A DNA stretch of 5,598 bases from the NCBI GenBank assembly GCA_027023345.1, contig JALVVO010000282.1, forward strand, positions 1-5,598. The letters are read 5' to 3'. The DNA is from Thermaceae bacterium (lineage in GTDB: Bacteria > Deinococcota > Deinococci > Deinococcales > Marinithermaceae). The notes below the pieces were generated by a model. That model did no database searches and was not told where the DNA came from. It saw only the letters and a program-made list of their open reading frames with translations. Each line of letters opens with the position of its first letter. Within the stretch, counting starts at the first letter, position 1. Positions 1-5,180 of this stretch are shown here, in pieces. The position numbers and the translations under genes are program-made.

Positions 1-129
1 GCGGTAGACCCGGGCTACCGCTCCTGGGTCGTCGGGGCGGACCAGCACGCCCCATACGGTGTCAGTGGGAAAGGCGACCAGGCCCCCTGCCTCGAGCACA
101 CGGGCGGCCTCGGCCAGGTCGGGGCGCAT
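1..129 (-). CDS. tsaC: Threonylcarbamoyl-AMP synthase (Sua5/YrdC/TsaC family), N-terminal fragment
   Basis: My own translation of the minus strand from the ATG at 129-127 gives 43 open codons to the window edge. The peptide has an N-terminal helix (DLAEAARVLEAGG, residues 4-16), then the strand and loop LVAFPTDTVWGV (17-28), and ends in ARVYR, where family members continue into a Lys-Gly-Arg motif. The PTDTVWG loop (21-27) is the hallmark of the YrdC fold. The family makes threonylcarbamoyl-AMP from threonine, bicarbonate and ATP for the t6A37 modification of ANN-decoding tRNAs, in the cytoplasm. The rest, including the Lys/Arg substrate residues, lies outside the window, so the short TsaC and longer Sua5 forms cannot be told apart. 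The gene is divergent from pilC across 24 bp and has no Shine-Dalgarno. The start fits the family, whose members begin about 20 residues before this loop. Family assignment is confident; the symbol is less so. Confidence 0.88.
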   Translation of the reverse strand, partial: MRPDLAEAARVLEAGGLVAFPTDTVWGVLVRPDDPGAVARVYR

Positions 130-137
130 TCCGGGGC

Positions 138-146
138 TATACTATA
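138..146. promoter_or_regulatory. Overlapping divergent -10 elements between tsaC and pilC
   Basis: Within the 24-bp gap, 137-147 reads CTATA-C-TATAG, an inverted repeat with a one-base centre. On the plus strand it contains TATACT (138-143) and TACTAT (140-145). On the minus strand it contains TATAGT (146 to 141) and TAGTAT (144 to 139). All fit the bacterial -10 consensus TANNNT. The ATG of pilC lies 8-10 nt downstream one way and the ATG of tsaC 9-11 nt downstream the other way, so both transcripts would have leaders of only a few bases or none. Neither gene has a Shine-Dalgarno, which agrees with this. I see no good -35 element on either side. The promoter call is inference from sequence. 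Confidence 0.66.
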
Positions 147-153
147 GAACAAC

Positions 154-1374
154 ATGCCGATCTACCATTACCGCGCCCGCGACCGGCAGGGCCGCAGCAT
201 CGCGGCGACCATCGAGGCCGCCGACCTGCGCACGGCGGCCCGGGTGCTCCGGGAGAAGGGCTACTACATCACCGAGATCAAGGAGCCCGGGAAGGGGCTG
301 CAGGCCGAGGTCAGCCTCTCCTTCCTGGAGCGGGGGCCCGGGCTCAAGGACGTCGCCATCTTCAGCCGCCAGCTCGCCACCATGATGGCCGCCGGCCTGC
401 CCATCGTCCAGGCCCTCGCCATCCTGGAGAAGCAGACCGAGAACAAGAAGTTCAAGGCCATCCTCAAGGGGGTACGCACCGACGTCGAGGGCGGCATGGC
501 GCTCTCCGACGCGCTGGTCAAGCACCCGGTCTTCGGCCGGCTCTACGTCAACCTGGTGCGGGCCGGCGAGGCCTCGGGCACGCTGGACGCGATCCTCGAC
601 CGGCTGGCCACCTTCCTGGAGAAGGACCTCGAGCTCCGGGGCAAGATCAAGTCGGCCATGACCTACCCGGTGATCGTCTTCGTCTTCGCTATCCTCGTTA
701 CCTACTTCTTGCTCACCGGCATCGTTCCCCAGTTCGCCCAGATCCTCACCGACCTGGGCTCGGAGCTGCCCCTCCTCACCCGCTTCTTGATCGCGGTCTC
801 CGACTTCCTGCGCTCGAGCACCCTCTACTTGGTCCTCGGCGTCGTCGCCCTCTACCTCGCCTACCGCTACGTCTACCGCACCGAGCGGGGCCGCCGGATC
901 ATCGACCGGATCAAGCTTCGCATGCCGGTCTTCGGGGTCCTGAACAAAAAAAGCGCGCTGGCGCGCTTCGCCCGCACCCTGGGCCTCTTGCTCTCCTCGG
1001 GCGTCAACATCGTCGAGGCCGTGGACATCACCAAGGGCACTGCCGGCAACGCGGTGGTCGAGGACATCCTGGAGGAGACCAAGAACACCATTCAGGTGGG
1101 CGAGCCGCTCAACAGCACCCTGCTCCGCTACCCCGAGATCTTCCCGCCGATGGTGGCCTCGATGGTGGCGATCGGCGAGGAGACCGGCGCCCTCGACGCC
1201 ATGCTGCAAAAAGTGGCCGACTTCTACGAGCGCGAGGTGGACGAGACCGTCGAGAGCCTGACCGCGGCGATCGAGCCCATCATGATCATCTTCCTGGGCG
1301 CGATCGTGGGCATGATCGTCGCCGGCATGTTCCTCCCGCTCTTTCAGATCATCAACACGCTCTCGACCCAGTAG
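154..1374 (+). CDS. pilC: Type IV pilus inner-membrane platform protein PilC (GspF family)
   Basis: At 406 residues this is the usual length for PilC. It has a short N-terminal segment opening with YHYRARDRQG, as is typical, then two copies of the T2SSF domain at about 68-192 and 270-393. Each copy begins with a similar helix (FSRQLATMMAAGLPIVQAL at 70-88, ARFARTLGLLLSSGVNIVEA at 270-289) and contains a related GE(A/E)(S/T)G(T/A)LDA segment (138-146, 341-349). Three membrane segments are visible at about 171-191, 223-239 and 373-396. PilC sits in the inner membrane between the pilin stalk and the PilB/PilT ATPases and couples them to pilus extension and retraction. In Thermus such pili also serve DNA uptake. 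No other pilus gene is in the window, so the partners must be elsewhere. The ATG has no Shine-Dalgarno but directly follows a -10-like element, so a leaderless or very short-leader mRNA is likely. GspF of type II secretion is the alternative. Confidence 0.94.
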   Translation: MPIYHYRARDRQGRSIAATIEAADLRTAARVLREKGYYITEIKEPGKGLQAEVSLSFLERGPGLKDVAIFSRQLATMMAAGLPIVQALAILEKQTENKKFKAILKGVRTDVEGGMALSDALVKHPVFGRLYVNLVRAGEASGTLDAILDRLATFLEKDLELRGKIKSAMTYPVIVFVFAILVTYFLLTGIVPQFAQILTDLGSELPLLTRFLIAVSDFLRSSTLYLVLGVVALYLAYRYVYRTERGRRIIDRIKLRMPVFGVLNKKSALARFARTLGLLLSSGVNIVEAVDITKGTAGNAVVEDILEETKNTIQVGEPLNSTLLRYPEIFPPMVASMVAIGEETGALDAMLQKVADFYEREVDETVESLTAAIEPIMIIFLGAIVGMIVAGMFLPLFQIINTLSTQ

Positions 1375-1402
1375 GCTTCACGCCGCCTTCATGCCGGCCC
1401 GC

Positions 1403-1408
1403 TAGCCT
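1403..1408 (+). promoter_or_regulatory. Putative -10 element (TAGCCT) for a leaderless Lgt-thioredoxin mRNA
   Basis: TAGCCT fits TANNNT and ends six bases before the GTG at 1415, placing it at -12 to -7 if transcription starts on the GTG. No Shine-Dalgarno is present; the bases between are CGGGGC. A -35 element is not evident, and the gap after pilC is only 40 bp without a terminator, so read-through from pilC is an equally plausible source of the mRNA. The call rests on spacing and on the same arrangement at the exbB start. Confidence 0.4.
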
Positions 1409-1414
1409 CGGGGC

Positions 1415-2218
1415 GTGGAAGCGATCAAGCTCGGCCCCTTCGTCGTCCCCCTGGTCCGCGCCTTCGTCGCCCTGGCGCTCCTCGGCTTCGTGCTCGCCGC
1501 CGAGGTGCTCGCGAGGAGGGGGCCGAAGGCGCTCGCGAACTGGGCCTGGAACGCCGTGTTGGTGGGGCTCGTCGGCGCCCGGCTGGGCTTCGTCCTCGGC
1601 CACCTGGGCGCCTACGCCGCCGACCCCTTGAGCGTGCTCTACTTCTGGCAGGGCGGGTTCTCGCCGCTCGCGGGCGTGCTCGCCGGGGCGCTCTATACGC
1701 TCTACTTCTTCCGGCGCGCCCGGCTCCGGCTCGCGCTCGCGCTGCCCCCGGCGCTGGTGGGCGGGGCGGTGGCGGCGGCGCTTTTCTTCCTCCTCTCCCA
1801 GCAAGCGCGCCAGAGCGAGCGCCTTCCCGGCTGGGCCTTCTCCACCCCGGAGGGGACGGTGGTCTCGCTGGCCGAGTTCGCCGGGCGGCCGGTGGTCCTG
1901 AACGTCTGGGCCAGCTGGTGCCCGCCCTGCCGCCGCGAGATGCCGCTGCTCGCCGAGTTCGCCGCCCGGGAGGAGGGGGTCGTCTTCGTCTTCGCCAACA
2001 GCGGGGAGAACGCCGAGACCGTCCGGGCCTTTTTGAAGCGCGAGGGGCTCAGCCTCCCGAACGTCGTCCTCGACCCCGAGGGGCGGCTGGTGCGAAGGCT
2101 CCGGGTGGTGGCCCTGCCCACGACGATCTTCTTCGACGCCGAGGGGGTGGCGGTGGCCCGGCACCTCGGCGAGCTCTCCCGGGCGAGCCTCGAGGATTAC
2201 CTGCGAAGGCTCCGCTAG
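1415..2218 (+). CDS. Lgt-like membrane domain fused to a TlpA/ResA-type thioredoxin
   Basis: 267 residues in two parts. Residues 1-128 hold about four membrane helices (roughly 10-32, 45-64, 73-98, 106-128). Their sequence recalls the start of prolipoprotein diacylglyceryl transferase: LGPFV at 6-10, GARLGFVL at 54-61 and ADPL...FWQGGFSPLAG at 69-87. The catalytic His of the Lgt FHGG motif is absent (SPLAG instead), and the second half of Lgt, with its GRxGNF signature, is missing. Residues about 138-267 form a thioredoxin fold with WCPPC (168-172), preceded by VVLNVWAS, and a cis-Pro in ALPTTIFF (P235), as in TlpA/ResA/CcmG thiol-disulfide reductases. An even number of helices would put this domain outside the cytoplasm if the N-terminus is outside, as in Lgt. 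The only cysteines are C169 and C172, so the membrane part cannot relay thiols as CcdA, DsbD or VKOR do. GTG start without Shine-Dalgarno. The thioredoxin domain is sure; the physiological substrate is unknown. Confidence 0.85.
   Translation: MEAIKLGPFVVPLVRAFVALALLGFVLAAEVLARRGPKALANWAWNAVLVGLVGARLGFVLGHLGAYAADPLSVLYFWQGGFSPLAGVLAGALYTLYFFRRARLRLALALPPALVGGAVAAALFFLLSQQARQSERLPGWAFSTPEGTVVSLAEFAGRPVVLNVWASWCPPCRREMPLLAEFAAREEGVVFVFANSGENAETVRAFLKREGLSLPNVVLDPEGRLVRRLRVVALPTTIFFDAEGVAVARHLGELSRASLEDYLRRLR
2215..2218. other. CTAG palindrome forming both convergent stop codons
   Basis: The plus-strand TAG of the Lgt-thioredoxin gene is 2216-2218 and the minus-strand TAG of mqnA is 2217-2215, so both genes end inside the same CTAG. 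It is flanked by a short inverted repeat, TCCG (2211-2214) and CGGA (2220-2223). No T-run follows in either direction, so this is not a convincing intrinsic terminator. Confidence 0.9.
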
Positions 2219-2991
2219 CCGGAAACAAGCCGCGCGAAGGCGGCGAGGCCCTCGCGGTCGGGGGCCTCGAAGTGGTAGCGGAAGTTCCAGAGGTAGTGGA
2301 GCAGAAGCGGCCAGGCGACCCCGAGGCGCTCCGCCTCGGCCCGGGCCACCTCCCCCAGGCGGGCGAGGCCCTCGCGGCGCGCGCGGCGGAGCTCGGCGAG
2401 CACCTCGGGGGGCGGCGGCGCTCCCTTGGGGTGGGCCCAGACCGCGAAGACGAAGGGGAGGCGGGTTCGCCGGTACCAGGCCTCGGCCAGGTCGGTGACG
2501 TGGACGCCGCTCGGGCGCTCGGGCAGGTCGTGGACGCTCTCCGGGAGGGAGGGGAGGAGCTCGGCGTAGGCGCGGACGGCGCGGTCGCCGATGAGCAGCA
2601 CGCCGTCGTAGCGGTCGAGGAGCTCGAGCCCCCCCTCGACCCGTTCGTAGACCCGGTCCTCGCCGAGGAGGAGCCGGAGCAGCCGGACCGAGGTGGCGCT
2701 CTCGGTGGTGAGGGCGATTCGCCTGGCTTGCTCGAAGGGCACCCGGGAGAAGAGGTTGACCGAGTAGACCCGGCCGAGCACGGCGACGGCGAAGTCGGGG
2801 AGGGGCTCGAGGCGGTCTTTGTGCTCCAGGTAGAAGACCGAGGAGACCAGGCTGAGCTCGAGCTCGCCCTCTAGGAGCCCCCGGTTCAGCTCGGTGGGCA
2901 CCGCCCGCACGAGCTCGAAGCCCTGCGGCCTGAGGTAGCGCGCGAGGGGGGCGACGTTGGCGTAGGGGGGGAGGCCCACCCGGTAGCTCAT
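2215..2991 (-). CDS. mqnA: Chorismate dehydratase MqnA (futalosine pathway of menaquinone synthesis)
   Basis: MqnA removes water from chorismate to give 3-[(1-carboxyvinyl)oxy]benzoate, the first committed step of the futalosine route to menaquinone, in the cytoplasm. The 258 residues have the periplasmic-binding-protein-like fold typical of the family and no signal peptide. Visible family landmarks are YRVGLPPYANVAPL at the start (3-16), PTELNRGLLEGELELSLVSS (32-51), LTTESATSVRLLRLLL (94-109), VLLIGDRA (131-138), and DLAEAW...TRLPFVFAVW (167-185). In the second landmark, members I recall usually have Asp where E45 stands here, a mild change. The ATG overlaps the mqnE stop as ATGA, which indicates an operon with coupled translation, and the preceding enzyme uses the product of this one. 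The gene converges on the Lgt-thioredoxin gene with overlapping stops. Confidence 0.93.
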   Translation of the reverse strand: MSYRVGLPPYANVAPLARYLRPQGFELVRAVPTELNRGLLEGELELSLVSSVFYLEHKDRLEPLPDFAVAVLGRVYSVNLFSRVPFEQARRIALTTESATSVRLLRLLLGEDRVYERVEGGLELLDRYDGVLLIGDRAVRAYAELLPSLPESVHDLPERPSGVHVTDLAEAWYRRTRLPFVFAVWAHPKGAPPPPEVLAELRRARREGLARLGEVARAEAERLGVAWPLLLHYLWNFRYHFEAPDREGLAAFARLVSG

Positions 2992-4106
2992 GCCGCCGCT
3001 TTCCCGTAGTCGTGGAGCTCGTGGTAGAGCGCGTCCCGCTCCACCGGCCGGTAGCCGGCGCGGCGGATCAGGTCAACGAGCGCCTCCTTGGAAAGGCCCT
3101 CGGGGGCGCGAGCGCCGGCCATGTGCACGATCTTTTCTTCGACCAGCGTCCCGTCCACGTCGGAGACCCCCCAGTCCAGCGAGACCTGGGCGATCTCGGG
3201 GGTGATCGTCGCCCAGTAGCCCTTGACGTGGGGGAAGTTGTCGAGGAAGATCCGGGCCACCGCCAGGTTCTTGAGGTCGTCCACGGCGTCCGGCGGCTCG
3301 GTCTTCTTGAGCTCGCGGGCGAGGGGGTTGCCGTCCGGCTGGAAGGCCAGGGGGATGAAGCTCATGAAGCCCCCGGTCTCGTCCTGGAGGCGCCGGAGCC
3401 GGTCCATGTGGTCGAGGCGCTCGGCCAGGGTCTCGACGTGGCCGTAGAGCATGGTGGCGTTGGTGGGGATGCCGAGGCGGTGGGCGGTGCGGTGCACCTC
3501 GAGCCAGACCTCGGCCTTGATCTTGGCGGGGGCGATGAGCCGGCGCACCCGCTCGGCGAAGATCTCCGCCCCGCCGCCGGGAAGCATCACGAGCCCCGCG
3601 GCCTTGAGCTCTTTGAGGACGGTCTCGACGTCGGTGCGGGCGACCTTGGCGATGTGGGCGATCTCGGCGGCGGTGAAGGCCTTGAGCTGGAGCGAGGGGA
3701 AGCGCTCCCGGATCGCCGAGAGGAGCTCCACGTAGTAGGAAAGCGGCCTCTTCGGGTGGTGGCCGGAGGCGATGTGGAGCTCGGTCATGCCCGGCTGGTA
3801 GCGCTCGGCGATCCAGGCGAGGGCCTCGTCCACCTTGTAGTCCCAGGCGCCCTCCTCGCCGAAGCGCCGGGCGAAGGCGCAGAACTTGCAGCCGACGTAG
3901 CAGATGTTGGTCTGGGAGAACCGAAGCGAGTGGACGAAGTAGACCTTGTCGCCGGTCTTCCGGGTGCGGACCGCGTGGGCCAGGCGGAGCAGCGCGGGAA
4001 GGTCCCGGGTCCGGTAGAGGGCGAGCCCCTCCTCGAGGGCGATCCGTTCCCCCGCGAGCACCTTCTCGGCGATCGGCTCGAGGGCGGGGTCTCGAATCCA
4101 GCGCAC
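2988..4106 (-). CDS. mqnE: Aminodeoxyfutalosine synthase MqnE (radical SAM)
   Basis: MqnE joins the MqnA product 3-[(1-carboxyvinyl)oxy]benzoate to the adenosyl moiety of S-adenosylmethionine to give aminodeoxyfutalosine. The 372-residue protein has the radical SAM cluster motif CYVGCKFC (C69, C73, C76), which are its only cysteines and bind the 4Fe-4S cluster. Other landmarks are ELHIASGHHP (109-118), the SAM-side PGGGAEIF (176-183), NATMLYGHVET (216-226), FIPLAFQP (250-257) and DWGVSDVDGT followed by EEKIVHMAGA (311-332). The last segment favours MqnE over the related cyclase MqnC. Start is GTG at 4106-4104, with GGAAGGA seven bases upstream as a Shine-Dalgarno; a hairpin covers it. It is the first gene of an mqnE-mqnA operon, divergent from exbB. 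The later pathway genes mqnB, mqnC and mqnD are not in the window. Confidence 0.93.
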   Translation of the reverse strand: MRWIRDPALEPIAEKVLAGERIALEEGLALYRTRDLPALLRLAHAVRTRKTGDKVYFVHSLRFSQTNICYVGCKFCAFARRFGEEGAWDYKVDEALAWIAERYQPGMTELHIASGHHPKRPLSYYVELLSAIRERFPSLQLKAFTAAEIAHIAKVARTDVETVLKELKAAGLVMLPGGGAEIFAERVRRLIAPAKIKAEVWLEVHRTAHRLGIPTNATMLYGHVETLAERLDHMDRLRRLQDETGGFMSFIPLAFQPDGNPLARELKKTEPPDAVDDLKNLAVARIFLDNFPHVKGYWATITPEIAQVSLDWGVSDVDGTLVEEKIVHMAGARAPEGLSKEALVDLIRRAGYRPVERDALYHELHDYGKAAA

Positions 4107-4113
4107 GCCCCTA

Positions 4114-4134
4114 TCCTTCCGCGTGCGGAAAGGA
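4114..4134 (-). promoter_or_regulatory. Hairpin enclosing the Shine-Dalgarno of mqnE
   Basis: Read on the minus strand, TCC (4134-4132) and TTCCG (4130-4126), with one bulged T at 4131, can pair with CGGAA (4121-4117) and GGA (4116-4114) around a CACG tetraloop: eight base pairs, mostly G-C. The right arm contains all of GGAAGGA, the only plausible Shine-Dalgarno of mqnE, seven bases before its GTG. If the mRNA begins upstream of 4134, ribosome access would depend on this stem opening. The pairing is seen directly; the regulatory role is inference. Confidence 0.5.
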
Positions 4135-4171
4135 GTTGCAAGGGGCTCGCGTTCTTCTCACCCCCGGGCGG

Positions 4172-4178
4172 TATCGTA
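4172..4178. promoter_or_regulatory. Overlapping divergent -10 elements between mqnE and exbB
   Basis: The heptamer TATCGTA provides TATCGT on the plus strand (4172-4177) and TACGAT on the minus strand (4178-4173). The plus-strand element ends six bases before the exbB ATG, the spacing expected for a leaderless mRNA. The minus-strand element would start mqnE transcription near 4166, giving a leader of about 60 nt that contains the Shine-Dalgarno hairpin. No clear -35 is visible either way. A promoter somewhere in this 77-bp divergent gap is required by gene arrangement; the exact element is inferred. Confidence 0.52.
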
Positions 4179-4183
4179 GGGGC

Positions 4184-4804
4184 ATGCTCAAGGTGCAACA
4201 GGGGGGCTGGATCCTCGTCGTGCTCCTGCTCCTCACGCTTTATGCCGCCTACGTCTTCTTCGAGCGCTACCTCACCCTTCGCCGCGAGCGGGTGGGGGGC
4301 GAGCGGCTCATGCGCGAGGTCGAGGCCGCGCTCCGGCGGGGTCAGCTCGAGGTCGCCCTCGAGGCCGCCCGGGCCCACGGCGGGGCGCTCGGGCGCTTCC
4401 TGCTCGCGGGTCTGCCCCGGGTGCCCTACGGGGTGGCGGCGGTTGACGCCGCCTTGAAGGCCGCGCTCCTCGAGGAGGAGGTCCGGCTCTCCCGGGGCCT
4501 CGGGGTGCTCGGGGTGACCGCCCAGGTGGCGCCGCTCTTCGGCCTGCTCGGGACCGTGACCGGGATGATCCAGGCCTTCAACGTGCTCGCCGCCCAAGGG
4601 CAGACCACCGCGCGGCTCCTCGCCGGGGGGATCGGGGAGGCCCTCTTCACCACCGCCGGCGGTCTGGTGGTGGGGATCCCCGCCCTCTTCGCCTACCACT
4701 ACCTGGCTGGCCGGGTGGAGGATATTCTCACTGAGCTCGAGCAACGGCGCGAGGAGCTCTTGGGCGTGCTCGCCGAGGTGGGGCATGCGTCGAAGCCGGA
4801 TTAG
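4184..4804 (+). CDS. exbB: ExbB/TolQ/MotA-family proton channel protein
   Basis: From the ATG at 4184 the protein has 206 residues and three membrane segments (about 8-26, 104-126, 148-172), the ExbB/TolQ plan. The conserved core is visible as APLFGLLGTVTGMIQAF (116-132) and GGIGEALFTTAGGLVVGIPA (148-167). T124 and T157 correspond to the pore-lining threonines of E. coli ExbB, judged by recalled motifs. ExbB forms a pentamer around ExbD in the inner membrane and passes protons to drive the TonB- or TolA-type partner. I chose ATG 4184 over an in-frame TTG at 4136 because the ATG directly precedes the hydrophobic helix and sits six bases after a -10-like TATCGT. The TTG abuts AAAGGAG with no spacing and would add a charged, unconserved-looking tail. 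The 3' end overlaps exbD by 20 bp. Whether it works as ExbB or TolQ cannot be settled here. Confidence 0.9.
   Translation: MLKVQQGGWILVVLLLLTLYAAYVFFERYLTLRRERVGGERLMREVEAALRRGQLEVALEAARAHGGALGRFLLAGLPRVPYGVAAVDAALKAALLEEEVRLSRGLGVLGVTAQVAPLFGLLGTVTGMIQAFNVLAAQGQTTARLLAGGIGEALFTTAGGLVVGIPALFAYHYLAGRVEDILTELEQRREELLGVLAEVGHASKPD
4775..4781 (+). promoter_or_regulatory. Shine-Dalgarno of exbD inside the exbB coding end
   Basis: GAGGTGG lies within the last codons of exbB and leaves three bases, or six counted from GAGG, before the ATG at 4785. It supports that start and fits re-initiation or coupled translation through the 20-bp gene overlap. It is one of the few recognisable Shine-Dalgarno sequences here, and it belongs to an internal operon gene. 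Confidence 0.5.
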
Positions 4805-5180
4805 GCCGCGGCCCGAGATCAACCTCGCGCCGTTCGTGGACATCGTCTTCCTCCTGGTCATCTTCTTCATGGTCAGCTCCACCTTCATCACCCCGGAGAC
4901 CGGCCTTCCCATCGAGCTTCCCAGCGCCCAGACCGGGGTCGAGGAGCCCCGGGACGTGCCCACCGTGGTGCTCGACGAAAAGGGCCGGGCCTACCTGGGC
5001 AACCGCCGGCTCACCGACGCCGCCCTCTTCGCCGCCCTCCAGTCCCGCCTCAGCCGGGACGAGCGCGGGCTCGTCGTCCTCCGGGCCGACGCCAAGGTGG
5101 CCCACGGGCGGGTGGTCGAGGTCATGGACCTGATCCGCCAGGCGGGGGCCAAGAAGGTGGCGATCGCCGTCGTGCCATGA
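4785..5180 (+). CDS. exbD: ExbD/TolR-family proton channel protein
   Basis: 131 residues, typical for ExbD/TolR. A basic N-terminus (RRSRIRPRPE) is followed by INLAPFVDIVFLLVIFFMVSS (12-32), the single membrane helix of the family. D19 within it is the protonatable aspartate matching TolR D23 and ExbD D25 of E. coli. The rest is the periplasmic domain, with VVLDEKG (61-67) and the conserved closing segment VLRADAKVAHGRVVEVMDL (98-116) then KKVAIAV (123-129). It works in the ExbB pore, converting proton flow into movement of the third component. It overlaps exbB by 20 bp and the next gene by ATGA, which indicates one transcript and coupled translation of the three subunits. ExbD and TolR cannot be separated by sequence alone. 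Confidence 0.92.
   Translation: MRRSRIRPRPEINLAPFVDIVFLLVIFFMVSSTFITPETGLPIELPSAQTGVEEPRDVPTVVLDEKGRAYLGNRRLTDAALFAALQSRLSRDERGLVVLRADAKVAHGRVVEVMDLIRQAGAKKVAIAVVP

Noticed and set aside
142..1209. A 355-codon minus-strand open frame opposite pilC
   Set aside because: Composition is biased to Glu, Gly, Asp and Val with no recognisable domain, and it lies wholly antisense to a well-supported gene.
1375..1414. Possible terminator between pilC and the Lgt-thioredoxin gene
   Set aside because: Only three-pair stems can be drawn and there is no T-run.
1918..2874. A 318-codon plus-strand frame across the Lgt-thioredoxin and mqnA genes
   Set aside because: It spans two real genes in wrong frames, starts in the thioredoxin active-site codons and reads as low-complexity Gly/Glu/Pro/Arg sequence.
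4136..4183. Upstream TTG start for exbB preceded by AAAGGAG
   Set aside because: The Shine-Dalgarno-like bases touch the TTG with no spacing, the extra 16 residues do not look like an ExbB N-terminus, and the ATG at 4184 begins right at the first membrane helix.
3012..4457. A 481-codon plus-strand open frame antisense to mqnE and running into exbB
   Set aside because: Its translation is a monotonous Gly/Glu/Leu/Val/Asp mix with no family motif. It is a by-product of GC-rich codon use opposite mqnE, which has clear radical SAM motifs.
3785..4963. A 392-codon minus-strand frame across exbD, exbB and the start of mqnE
   Set aside because: It is antisense to two motif-supported genes and out of frame with mqnE at its end; no coherent domain appears.
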